Shown one piece after another: positions 20,459 to 30,086 of a stretch of 64,000 nucleotides of DNA. The stretch lies in assembly GCA_039519185.1 (NCBI GenBank), contig CM076848.1:55454778-55518777 (forward strand), given 5' to 3'. The notes beneath the pieces were generated by a model, which was not told the origin of the DNA, did not search any database, and saw nothing but the letters and a program-made list of their open reading frames with translations. The DNA is from Astragalus membranaceus (taxonomy: Eukaryota > Streptophyta > Magnoliopsida > Fabales > Fabaceae). The position numbers were made by a program, and so were the translations under genes. Numbering within the stretch: the stretch's first letter is position 1; every line of letters starts with the position of its first letter.

Positions 20459-23400
20459 CTAATTCACATTGCTCAGTGACATCATCCCAAGCATTGTTCT
20501 CAATTCTTCGAATCTTCCCTTTTGCAATGACTTGGTCATTGCATCAGCTACTTGAAGTTCCGAACAGCAACATTCCAGATTCAGCTTCTCATTGTTTACT
20601 TGATCGCGCAGGAAGTGATATCTGGTCTCTATGTGCTTCGACCTACCATGTGCGACGGGATTCTTGGCGAGATCTATCGCAGACTTGTTGTCGATTAACA
20701 ACTTCATTGCTTCTACCCTGTGCACTCCAATTTCGACCAATAGCATGCTCAGCCATGATGCTTGACATGCTGCAAAGGAAGCAGCCACATACTCTGCTTC
20801 ACAAGAGGATAACGCAACTATACTTTGCTTCTTCGAGCACCAAGAGATGGGTGTCGATCCATGCATGGAGACATACCCACTTGTGCTCTTTTGATCACTC
20901 TTGTCTCCACTCCAGTCGGAGTCTGTGTAGCCAAACACTTCAGCATCATTCTTCGACTCTGACTTGCTAGGGAATAGAATGCCATAACTTTGTGTTCCCT
21001 TTATATACCTTAGTACTCTTTTCGCGGCTACTAGATGAGAGCTTTTCGGCTTCTCCATGAATCTGCTGATCATTCCGACACTAAACATAATGTCAGGTCG
21101 AGTGTTGCACAAGTACCTCAGGGAGCCCACAATCTGTTTAAAGAGGGTGACATCTACTTCAATCCCTTCATTATCTTTCGACAGCTTGCTGCTTGTGTCT
21201 GCTGGTGTCGAAACCTCCTTGCAGTTGATCATGTCGAATCTCTTCAGGATATCAGCTGCATACTTCGACTGATGCAGAAATATTCCCTTCTTCGACTCTG
21301 TGAATTCCATTCCTAAGAAATATGATAGATGTCCTAGATCACTCATTTCAAACTCAGACATCATCACTTTCTTAAAGGCTTCGACTTCGTTGCTTCCAGT
21401 TACTAGTAGATCATCTACATACAGGCACAACAACAACTGAGTCAAAGTTCCATTCTTCTTCACATACACTCCATGTTCATTGGTGCATTTCATGAACTTC
21501 TGAGCCAAGAGAAATCCATCAATTCTCTTGTTCCACGCTCTTGGAGCTTGCTTGAGTCCATATAGGGCTTTCTCAAGCTTAAAAACCATGTCTTCTTGAC
21601 CCTTCGACTCAAAACCCGGTGGTTGACAAACATAGACTTCCTCCTCCAGAGGTCCTTTAAGAAATGCTGACTTTACATCTAGTTGATGTAGGGGCCAGCC
21701 TCTATGACTTGCCAATGCAACTACCAATCTTATGGTTTCGATCCTGGCTACTGGGGCAAAGACCTCATTGAAATCCAAACCAGGTTTCTGCAGGAACCCT
21801 TTGGCTACTAGCCTGGCCTTGTACTTGGCCACTTCTCCATTGGGTTTGAGTTTGGTCTTGTAGACCCATTTCACGCCTATAGCTTTCTTTTGCCTTGGAA
21901 GTTCGACTAGCTTCCAAGTGCCATTCTTTTCGATTGACTTCAGCTCGTCAATCATTGCTTCCTTCCACTGCTTGTGACTAAGAGCTTCTTCTAGGCTCAC
22001 TGGTTCTGCTTCAGCCATTAATGCAAAGTGTGTCAGGTCTCCCTCTGCTGTAATAGCAGAATCTGGGTAAGTGTCGAATCCTTCTAGTCTTACTGATCTC
22101 TGCCTTTCCCTTTGCGACCTTCTTAAAGGTTCGACAACAATGGGTTCTTCTGGCTCTTCAGTTTCGACCTCTTCATTCTGATCATCTCGATCAGAGACTT
22201 CGTCGAAGTCCATCATTGTAGGTTTCCCACAACCTTCTTCCCAGTTCCAATGTTTCGACTCATCTACTACGTCATCTCTTCTTTTCACCATTTTCTTCTG
22301 CACAGGATCATACAGTTTGTATACTCCTGTCGAATGATAGCCAACAAGAATCATTTGTTGTGCTATATCATCCAGCTTGCTTCTTAGTTGCTCAGGGACA
22401 TGTCTATAGCATAATGAGCCAATTATTCTGAGATGCTTGACACTTGACTTTCTTCCTAGCCAAGCTGCTTCAGGTGTCTTCCCAATCAATCTCTTTGTGG
22501 GGCATTTGTTCAGAATGTATACTGCTGTGGCTACAAGTTCTCCCCATAAACTATGAGGTAGTTGCTTCTCCTTCAACATGCTTCTTACCATGTTGAGGAT
22601 GGTCCTGTTTTTCCTCTCAGCAATACCATTATGCTGAGGCGTGTAAGGTGCAGTGACTTCATGCACAATTTCTTCTTTCTCACAGAATTCGACAAATCCA
22701 TGAGAATTGTACTCACCACCTCCATCGCTTCTAAGGGTTTTGATTGCACATTCACTCTGCTTTTCAATCACTACCTTAAACTTCTTGAATATTTCTAGTA
22801 CTTCACTCTTCCTTTTGATCAAATACACCCAGGACATTCTAGTGTATTCGTCAATGAAGGTGACAAAGTACTTATTCCCTCCTAAGGAACATACTTCGAA
22901 AGGACCACATACATCAGAAAATATCACCTCTAGCTTCTTCTCTGCTCTGCTAGATACTTCTGATTTAAACGAGTTTTTTGGTTGCTTCGACTTGCAACAA
23001 CTCTCGCAAACTTCGACAGGGACTTTTACTGCAGGCAACCCATGAACCATCTTCTTTTCATGTAGTTGACTCAAGCTCTTGAAGTTGAGGTGGCCTAATC
23101 TCCCGTGCCATTTCCAGTGCTCCTCTTCGACAGTGGTCTGGAGACAATGTTCTTCGACTACTTGCAGCTTGATTTTGAAGGTTCTGTTACTCTGCATCGA
23201 CACCTTCAAAATCATCTTCTTGGTCGAACCGAACAAGCTGAGACTGTTATCACCCATTTCGACGGTGAAGTTTTTCTCAATCATCTGCCCAATACTTAGC
23301 AGATTGCTCCTCATATCTGGTACATAAAATACCCCTTGGATATAACACCACTTACCATCTTTCGACAGGAACTTTATGGTACCTACTCCTTCAGCAGTAA

Positions 23401-24676
23401 CTCTATTGTTATCTGCAAACCTTATCTTTTTGCTTATCTGCTCCAGTTCGACAAACCACTCCTTGTGACAACACATGTGATTTGAACATCCTGTGTCGAG
23501 ATACCATTCGACAGACTTCTCTTCAGTCGAATTCGTATCAGCCTTCAACAACAGTAATTCTAGGTCAGTAGCTGTCATGAATGACAATTCTTCATCATCA
23601 TTGCTGGCAATGTTGGAGGCATCACCAGTGTTTCCACTGCCCTGCCACACACACATTGCACAAGTATTTTGAGCATCCCAAGTGAACCCACTTATACAAG
23701 TGTTCCCACTATTTTGCTCGCTACTTTCAGCAATTCCTTCATCGAGTCGAATCTCATCTTCGACAGCCATCAGCATTAACTCCTCTGAGTCTGAGTCACC
23801 ATCATTAGCAAACTTGGCTTCTGCATCTTTATCCCTAGGAACTTTCTTGTTTTTACACTTGTTCCTATAATGCCCAAATTGCTGACAGTTATAATACTGA
23901 ACTTTCGATAGGTCTCCTTTCTTCTTGTCGAAAGATCCTTGTTCTTTCTTCTTACTGCTTGATCCCTTTTCTCTACCCTTCTCCTTGTTGCCTGCCTTCC
24001 AATTTCTCTTAGAGGAGTATGAAAGCAAGGCTTGTTCAGTTTCTTTCTCTGAACTTCTTTGCCTTATTCTCAATTCATGCGCCTCTAAGGAACCCTGAAG
24101 TTCATCAAACTTCAACGTATCTAGGTCTTTGGATTCTTCGATAGCAGTGACAACATAGTCGAATTCCAGGGTTAAGGATCTAAGCACCTTTTCGACTTTA
24201 TTTACGTTAGTCACAGTTTCACCATTACCTTTCATTTGATTAGTTAATGCTACTAACCTCGTAATGAATTCTCCAATCGATTCTCCATCTGTCATCTTCA
24301 AGGCCTCGTACTGTTTCCTGAGCGACTGGAGGCGTATCTTCTTCAGTCTATCTGCTCCTCCATACGAGTTCTTGAGGATGTCCCAAGCTGCCTTTGCTGA
24401 CTCACTGTCGATGATCAGGTTCAGGACATTGGAATCAATGCATTGGTGAATCAAAAACAGCCCTTTTCCATCTTTCTTCCTCAGCGAATGGTGGTTGTTC
24501 CTCACCGCTTGAGTGGCGTTTGCTGCCAAGGGTGGAACACCATCATTCACGACATCAAGGACATCTTGATATCGAAACAGCACCTTCATCTGCGCACACC
24601 ATCGTTCATAATCCTTTCCGTCGAAGATTGGGAGGTTCCCCGGAATACCTCCACCAGAGTTGTCTCGCGCTGCCAT
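20459..24676 (-). CDS. Copia Gag-Pol polyprotein (1405 aa, open)
   Basis: The start chosen is MAARDNSGGG at 24676; the frame is open further, but only through the primer site and LTR. Domains in order: Gag (residues 1-250, PIFDGKDYERWCAQMKVL). Zinc knuckle at about 261-274 reads YYNCQQFGHYRNKC, so the first Cys is Tyr. Protease DTG at 394-396 (EWYLDTGCSNHM). Integrase HHCC (WHGRLGHLNF, CESCCKSK) and DDE residues D588, D651 and E687. RT with YVDD at 1086-1089. RNase H near 1252-1370 (DSDWSGD, SSCEAEYVAA, HGRSKHIETRYHFLRDQV). It encodes the whole replication and integration machinery. The TAG stop overlaps the polypurine tract (20452-20460). The changed zinc knuckle may weaken RNA packaging; otherwise it looks competent. 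Confidence 0.92.
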   Translation of the reverse strand: MAARDNSGGGIPGNLPIFDGKDYERWCAQMKVLFRYQDVLDVVNDGVPPLAANATQAVRNNHHSLRKKDGKGLFLIHQCIDSNVLNLIIDSESAKAAWDILKNSYGGADRLKKIRLQSLRKQYEALKMTDGESIGEFITRLVALTNQMKGNGETVTNVNKVEKVLRSLTLEFDYVVTAIEESKDLDTLKFDELQGSLEAHELRIRQRSSEKETEQALLSYSSKRNWKAGNKEKGREKGSSSKKKEQGSFDKKKGDLSKVQYYNCQQFGHYRNKCKNKKVPRDKDAEAKFANDGDSDSEELMLMAVEDEIRLDEGIAESSEQNSGNTCISGFTWDAQNTCAMCVWQGSGNTGDASNIASNDDEELSFMTATDLELLLLKADTNSTEEKSVEWYLDTGCSNHMCCHKEWFVELEQISKKIRFADNNRVTAEGVGTIKFLSKDGKWCYIQGVFYVPDMRSNLLSIGQMIEKNFTVEMGDNSLSLFGSTKKMILKVSMQSNRTFKIKLQVVEEHCLQTTVEEEHWKWHGRLGHLNFKSLSQLHEKKMVHGLPAVKVPVEVCESCCKSKQPKNSFKSEVSSRAEKKLEVIFSDVCGPFEVCSLGGNKYFVTFIDEYTRMSWVYLIKRKSEVLEIFKKFKVVIEKQSECAIKTLRSDGGGEYNSHGFVEFCEKEEIVHEVTAPYTPQHNGIAERKNRTILNMVRSMLKEKQLPHSLWGELVATAVYILNKCPTKRLIGKTPEAAWLGRKSSVKHLRIIGSLCYRHVPEQLRSKLDDIAQQMILVGYHSTGVYKLYDPVQKKMVKRRDDVVDESKHWNWEEGCGKPTMMDFDEVSDRDDQNEEVETEEPEEPIVVEPLRRSQRERQRSVRLEGFDTYPDSAITAEGDLTHFALMAEAEPVSLEEALSHKQWKEAMIDELKSIEKNGTWKLVELPRQKKAIGVKWVYKTKLKPNGEVAKYKARLVAKGFLQKPGLDFNEVFAPVARIETIRLVVALASHRGWPLHQLDVKSAFLKGPLEEEVYVCQPPGFESKGQEDMVFKLEKALYGLKQAPRAWNKRIDGFLLAQKFMKCTNEHGVYVKKNGTLTQLLLCLYVDDLLVTGSNEVEAFKKVMMSEFEMSDLGHLSYFLGMEFTESKKGIFLHQSKYAADILKRFDMINCKEVSTPADTSSKLSKDNEGIEVDVTLFKQIVGSLRYLCNTRPDIMFSVGMISRFMEKPKSSHLVAAKRVLRYIKGTQSYGILFPSKSESKNDAEVFGYTDSDWSGDKSDQKSTSGYVSMHGSTPISWCSKKQSIVALSSCEAEYVAASFAACQASWLSMLLVEIGVHRVEAMKLLIDNKSAIDLAKNPVAHGRSKHIETRYHFLRDQVNNEKLNLECCCSELQVADAMTKSLQKGRFEELRTMLGMMSLSNVN

Positions 24677-24708
24677 GAATCTTGATAGATTTTGTAAGGA
24701 TCTAACAA

Positions 24709-24720
24709 GCTTTGATACCA
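24709..24720 (-). other. Primer-binding site, initiator tRNA-Met
   Basis: TGGTATCAAAGC on the minus strand differs by one base from the usual plant copia site TGGTATCAGAGC. It lies 3 nt from the LTR end and primes minus-strand cDNA synthesis. Confidence 0.85.
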
Positions 24721-24723
24721 GTT

Positions 24724-25003
24724 TGTTGGGGGAAAAACACGTGAAAGGGAGAAGAAAAGGAAGTGGCAGCGCTAAAGAACAAGAGGAATGAATAGGGCAA
24801 TATAATATGAATAGTAAAAGCTGCACTGAATTTCATAAAAGTAGGGTTACGAATTACATGCTACTGACGTCTGTATATATATACAATGAAACAGGCCCAG
24901 ACCCATAATTTCGACTAGCCCATTCGACTGGCCCATTTCGACTAGGTTTCTAACTACACCTACTATTATTATAAGCAATAGAATTACAAGGCATATCTCA
25001 ATA
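24724..25003 (-). repeat. Copia 5' LTR
   Basis: Nearly identical to 20164-20451. It is followed on the minus strand by AAC and the primer-binding site at 24720-24709. Confidence 0.88.
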
Positions 25004-25375
25004 TTTTATACACAATTAGGATGAATACTTCCTTTATAAAATTCATTTCTGTGCTGATAGAAAATATCAATTACATAGTGTAGCGACCGAAAAATCCGGG
25101 TGAGAATTCCTCGAAGGTTCAAAAATGAAGCCACCACCAACGTTTAATTTTTTGGGCAAACATCGGTAAATCCCTTTGGAATGGATAAAGGTCATTGAGA
25201 CCAGATTAGGGTTCAGGAGTCGGTTATGCACGGGAAAGGTGTTAGCACCCCACGACATCCTTCCTAAGGAAGGTTACCTGCTAATTAGTTGTAGAAAAAA
25301 ATGTTAATTTTGAAAATGTTAATTTTTACCCTTTTATTGAAAGAAAAAGACTTAATAAAAATTTTAGTTTTTTAT

Positions 25376-25957
25376 GCTTGACAGGAGTAGGCCCCTGCTC
25401 CTACGTATCTCCAGGTGCGATGGAGAAATCAAAGCTACGTAGTTCTTGGGTTAGAAAATATTTGTTGGTTGGTGTTTTTTAATGTAGGGGTTTTAGGACT
25501 GTGTGATCTGTGTTGAAGGACCACTGGGGGTCTGAAGGAGCACTGGGGCTCTGAGGGCCGCTGAGGGCTGAAGGAGCGCTGGGGCTCTGAAGGACCACAG
25601 TTCACTTATCCTAAAACAATGACTAACCCGGTCGTACGACCGACGTAATCCCCTACTTTGAAAATAAGATTTTTGATTTTTGAAATGAAAGAGATGTGTT
25701 TGTATATTTTTTAATTTTAGAAATTGTTTATTTTAAATAGGGATTTTAGGACATGATCCGTAACGGTTCATTAGTGACCTAAAAAGCAGACTAACCCAAC
25801 TGGACAGTCGACTTAGTCCCCTATTTATATTTTGTGGTTTTTTGTAAAAAAAAGAATTAAGAAGGAAAGGTAATGGAAATTGTTTATTTTTGCGCTTGAC
25901 AGGGGCGTGGCCCTGCTCCTACGTATCTCCGGGTGGAGAATCAAAGGCTACGTAGTT
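25376..25957 (-). repeat. Recurrent CTACGTA boxes of the Ogre-type LTR
   Basis: Two copies lie at 25376-25445 and 25896-25957. Read on the minus strand each runs GAACTACGTAG, CTTTGATTCTCC, GGAGATACGTAGGAGC, then CCTGTCAAGC. The same box occurs at 61263, 61387 and 61719 in the other LTR and again at 63289 beyond its primer site. Between copies are repeated CGTACGG/CCGTACG-containing segments (25620, 26060, 26180, 26215). Confidence 0.75.
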
Positions 25958-27930
25958 CTAGGGTTAGAAAAAGTTTGTTTGTTGGTGTATTTTATTTAGG
26001 GATTTTAGGACTCCTGATCCGTAACGGTTCATTCGTCCTAAAACGATGACTAACTCGATCGTACGGCCGATTTAATCCCCTGTTTGTGAAAATAAGATTT
26101 TGATTTTTTGGAAGAAAATTATTTGTGTATTGAGTGATTTGATTTTATTTGAATAGGTACTTTAGGACTTTTGAGCCGTACGGCCCGTTCATCCTAAGAC
26201 GATGACTAACCCGGCCGTACGGCCGACTTAGTCCCCTAAAAAATGAGATAACGAGGTGGGTTGTAGTAAAGGAAATCAGGGGGAACAATTAGCAAGGAGG
26301 GGCTACATCATTTAAAACTGGGGGGTGTGACCATAACTGACAATTAAACAACATATATACAAGAAATGAAAAGAAAGAACCGAAAACGAATACAAACGTC
26401 CAGGAGGGGGATTGTAGCTTAAGAAATACAATGATATAATATTTCTAATTCTAACACACATTAACTAAATAAATTGTGTAAAAATAAAATAACTAAATAA
26501 ATAACAATAATAAAACCACATGGGGAAGGGTGTATACGTTGACAGAGGAGAGGAGTAGGGAGTTCAAACATTTTTTCATTTAGCTATTTTATGAAATAAA
26601 AAGGGATTGAAGTGACATAAAAGGGTAAACTGTAACAATAGGGTATTGAAACCCTATTTCTTATCATCAGCCGCTTAAAGCCCCAAAGAGAGAGAAAGAG
26701 GAAACATAAGGTTGAGAGAGAGAGAAACGAACCGAGAGTAGAAGAGAAGGGAGCGAGAGAAAGAAGATAAGGGGAAAAGAAAGAACCTTGAGCAGAGAAA
26801 GATGGTGATGTGTTTTCGAGAAGAGATGGAGGATGGTGGTGCGATTTTGAGGAGAGATGGAGGATGGTGGTGCGATTTTGAGGAGAGAGGGAGACGGTTG
26901 GGAGAGGCGGCAACGGCGAAAACGATGGTGGTGCGCCGACGATGGCCGTTGGTTCACGGAGGTGCGGTAATGGAGAGAGAGGATGCGAGGGGGGGTGATG
27001 AGAGAGAGTGGAACCGAAGGGAGAGAGATGGGTGAGGCTATGGTGGTTCACGGTGGTCGTGGTGGTGGCTCGCGGTGGTTGTGGTGGTGGTTTCGAGGGT
27101 GGTTACAGTGGTGGGTGGTGTCGGTGGTTGTTGGGTGGCGGCGCATGGTGGTAGCCGTGTGGGTGGTCTGGCCGTGAAAAGAGGGTGGGTTGCGATGGTG
27201 GTGATGCTCGCCTGAGGTCACGGCGGCGACGGTGGTGACTTTGGCCGGAGATGGAGATGGTGATGATTAAAGTGGTGATGGGGGTGAGTTTTCTCTTCAT
27301 ATTTCTACCCATAATCTATCTTCTCTCCTCTCTTGTTTCTGTTTTCCTTTCCTCCACTCTCCTCTTATTTCATTTGGCTGAGTTGGGACTTAAATTGATG
27401 ATGGTTGTTGGTTGTGGGTGATTGCACTTTTGGTGCTTGATAAATTGTCTATGAATCTGATGTGGGAGTACTAGGAAGGTAAACGATCGATGGGTGTTAA
27501 TGCTCTCTCCCCTCTCTTAAATTTCTCTCTCCGCTTCCTCCCTTTTTTCTTTCTTTGTGTGTTCGCTGGCTTCTCATATAGAGGTGTTTAATCTGTCTTT
27601 TTGTTAAAGCCAGTTGAAGGCTCCTCATATGTCCCTCTCTCATTTCCTATTCTATGATGTTGCTTGTCCTGGTTTTCCCCCTGACTTCTGCTTACCTTCT
27701 ATTTTATGTTTGCAGCATTGGTGTATCAGTGGAGCAGTGTGTACGGTGTTGCAGTCAAGAGCTGAAAATGGGAAAAGCCATAAACAAGTAAAAGGGGACT
27801 TTGGTTGCAAGTTAAAATTGTTTACTGAACCAAATACCATGCGCCAACCTCTCTCTTTCTTTGTATCATTACTCTGTTGTTCGTAGAGCCTACAACATGT
27901 TCCTCTTTTATCTTTTATTTTGTAAATGTA

Positions 27931-27973
27931 ATAATAACAACAATAATAATAATAATAATAGTAATAATAATAA
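27931..27973. repeat. (AAT)n microsatellite
   Basis: An interrupted AAT run within the solo LTR. Confidence 0.85.
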
Positions 27974-28202
27974 ATGAATACTAATTACACATTTCTTTAA
28001 TTCTTTCTTGTTTTTTAGTTTTCTTGAATAATGAAAAAAAAAGTAAGTTTTACTAATAATAAAAGAGGTGACGCAAAATCGCTAACGAGCACTGAATGAC
28101 ATACGTTAACGAATAAAACCTCAAAATGCAAAACGAACAATATTTTGATTTTTTTCTAATAAATTTTAAACTAGTCGGACAAAATTAGGGTATGACACAT
28201 AG

Positions 28203-28564
28203 CTCCCATATACTCTTCTATCATTGCTGAAAAATTCTTTTAGCCATTTTTTGTTTCAATTGAACTACATCATACCTCTCAAAGAATAGGTTACAACAAA
28301 GAAGACACCGGATTCTTCCTTTCAACTCTGTCTCTCCAATGTTAACTTTTTTTTTATGTAGAGAAAGTAAGGATAACCCATACTGTGAATAAAAGCGCTT
28401 TAGATCATGTATTTTAATGTTATTTATAGTAGGAGGGATTATGTTATATTCAGCTTTAATTACCACAATTGTATAGTAGTAAAGTACAGCCGATAATAAA
28501 TACAGTTGTGTGACATAGCCACTATTTCAAAAAACAACTTATTTTATATTCTAAGCAGGAAATC
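28203..28564. other. Intergenic, nothing recognised
   Basis: AT-rich sequence between the solo LTR and the SINE target site. The open frame on the minus strand shows no domain. Confidence 0.5.
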
Positions 28565-28580
28565 AAGAATGGGAAGGATA

Positions 28581-28718
28581 ATCCCAAGTAGGTAGCTTAG
28601 TTGGCGAGCTAAGGGATATTGAAGGAGTCCACTAATGGAGTGCAAGAAGGAGGTCCCAGGTTCAAACCCCGGAAACTAACATTTCCCCACCCCCACTAAT
28701 AACATTGCCTATAAAAAA
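28581..28718 (+). mobile_element. tRNA-derived SINE with 16-bp target duplication
   Basis: The A box region reads TAGCTTAGTTGGCGAGCTAAGG and the B box GGTTCAAACCCC. The body ends in an A tail at 28712-28720. The 16-mer AAGAATGGGAAGGATA is present exactly at 28565-28580 and 28719-28734, which fixes the ends. Complete pol III promoter boxes suggest a recent insertion. About 138 bp long. Confidence 0.87.
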
Positions 28719-29082
28719 AAGAATGGGAAGGATAGCAAGAAAAGTTGGCAATATCTTGAGGACTTGGAAAGGATAATGTCTACCGACGAAGCATCGGCTA
28801 CAAAATGATAGGAAATGTTGTGGACAGGATAAGAAATATTTTGGGGAGCTTTCTACAAGAGCTTTTGAGTATGGTGACCGAGAAGATAAGGCGTTTCCTT
28901 TTCCCACACCCCCTCCTACTCGAAACACACCCCATAAGGGTGTGAAATGACCAAAAGGCCAGGCCAAACCTCTTTTTTTTCACGAATTTTCACCTGTTCG
29001 AACACGGGCCTTCGAACAGGTTCGCACGCGGCCATTCGCGTGTGTTAAATATGGGGACACACCCTCTTGGGTGTTTTTCACG

Positions 29083-29106
29083 TGTTCGCATGAGGTCATG
29101 CGAACA
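29083..29106. promoter_or_regulatory. 24-nt palindrome, left copy
   Basis: TGTTCGCATGA, GG, TCATGCGAACA: an 11-bp inverted repeat with a 2-nt spacer. An identical 24-mer lies at 32146-32169. This copy is about 245 bp upstream of the TATA box of the plus-strand gene. It could bind a transposase or a transcription factor. Confidence 0.55.
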
Positions 29107-29350
29107 GGTTCGAATGTGGTCATGCGCATATGTTCGCATGAGGCTGTTCGAACCAGTGTTGCAGAGCGACAGATATTGGACGTCTCAGATTCCACCGACA
29201 GTTTTGATCAACGGCTTACAATCAGTCAAATGTGTGTCGGATAAAGGAGTGGATGTCAATCCCTTTGGAAAATGTGTCTGAACGGATAGAATTTAAACGG
29301 CTCAGATTTGTGATCTAAAAATGAAATCAACGGCTGACATTTCACCATGC

Positions 29351-29360
29351 CTATTATAAA
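29351..29360 (+). promoter_or_regulatory. TATA box of the 141-residue gene
   Basis: CTATTATAAA followed by AGGGGG lies 95 bp before the ATG at 29455, a normal plant spacing with a C/T/A-rich leader (CTTCTTCACCAAAACC). A poly(A)-type signal AATAAA lies downstream at about 29969. Confidence 0.5.
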
Positions 29361-29454
29361 AGGGGGTTCACATCCTCAGACCTTCTTCACCAAACCCTAA
29401 TCTGCTTCTTCACCAAAACCTACTCTCCCTCTTGACAACTACAACCAAGCTGAA

Positions 29455-29880
29455 ATGGAATGGCAATTGTGCCCAACCCAGTACTCATCCACCAAATTCC
29501 TAACGGCCCTTCATCACCATGGGACTGTCACCATCGACGAACATGGTGTTGTGTTTCGTTGTCCTAACCATGTATTCTGCAGGATGAGTAAGGACATCAC
29601 CTTCGCCCAACTGAAGGAAAAGGCTGAGAGGAAGATTCGTCCAGAGGGAGCGTGGCGTAAAGACGTGGAGCGTATACGTTACCGAAAGTACAACCGTCTT
29701 GATTACGGGACTGGCTATTTTTCAGTTATGGAGATCCGCAACGATGACGACGTTGGGACCATGATGGAATATCATGTTACACTTCCGATGGGGCGACAAG
29801 TCTTAGAGTTGTACGTGGACACAATACGCACTCCAGAAGAGATCATTTATCTTCTGGAACAGGGACTACCGAAACACTAG
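29455..29880 (+). CDS. Transposon-borne PB1-like protein, 141 aa
   Basis: An intact frame from MEWQLCPTQYSSTKF to LLEQGLPKH. The middle reads MSKDITFAQLKEKAERKIRP, then IRYRKYNRLDYGTGYFSVME and IRNDDDVGTMMEYHV...LELYVD. This order (a T/F-x-x-LK helix, a Tyr-rich strand, a D-D-D-V loop and a final LELYV strand) resembles the PB1-like N-terminal domain of plant MULE transposases. Its role there is thought to be protein contact. The SWIM, catalytic DDE and zinc-finger parts are absent. A TATA box precedes it and the convergent PMD gene ends 207 bp after its stop. It may be an independent accessory protein or the relic of a transposase; the open frame and promoter favour a real gene. Confidence 0.6.
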   Translation: MEWQLCPTQYSSTKFLTALHHHGTVTIDEHGVVFRCPNHVFCRMSKDITFAQLKEKAERKIRPEGAWRKDVERIRYRKYNRLDYGTGYFSVMEIRNDDDVGTMMEYHVTLPMGRQVLELYVDTIRTPEEIIYLLEQGLPKH

Positions 29881-30086
29881 TTCCTTAGTTAGTTGTTTGC
29901 TTATGTTGGTTTTATGTCTTTCCTATTTCATGTCTTTCGTATTTCATGTATGGTTATGGTTTGTAATAAAAAGGCAATAAATTTGCGCCAAATTAAGTAG
30001 ATGACATCAGAAAAATACTTAATAATATAAAAAGTAGTTAAATTATACAAAAGTTCCAAACAAATATCCCCCCCTAAGACATCATC

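Larger units (their letters stand above)
20164..25003 (-). mobile_element. Complete Ty1/copia retrotransposon
   Basis: Two LTRs of 288 and 280 bp flank a complete polyprotein on the minus strand. There is a primer site matching initiator tRNA-Met and a purine tract next to the 3' LTR. Flanking 5-mers TTTCA (20159-20163) and TTTTA (25004-25008) agree at 4 of 5 positions. By eye the LTRs differ at about 7 substitutions in 280 bp (2.5%). At an assumed 1.3e-8 substitutions per site per year that is roughly a million years. No disabling stop or frameshift was seen. Confidence 0.92.
25079..28197 (-). mobile_element. Solo LTR of an Ogre-type element, 3.1 kb
   Basis: Identical target duplications CATAG lie at 25074-25078 and 28198-28202. 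Read on the minus strand it starts TGTCATACCCTAATTTTGTC and ends TTTTTCGGTCGCTACA. This matches the start (TGTTATACCCCAATTTTGTC) and end (TTTTTCGGGCGCAACA) of the Ogre-type LTR at 58729-62147. It contains no gene. It includes a G/T-rich stretch (GGTGGT runs, 26800-27260) whose open frames are compositional. Confidence 0.87.

Noticed and set aside
26584..27312. Overlapping long frames on both strands in a GGTGGT/CCACC-rich stretch
   Set aside because: They lie inside the Ogre-type solo LTR and are compositional, with no domain on any frame.
28581..28718. Possible tRNA gene from A and B boxes
   Set aside because: No cloverleaf can be folded, and the poly(A) tail with a 16-bp target duplication shows a SINE.
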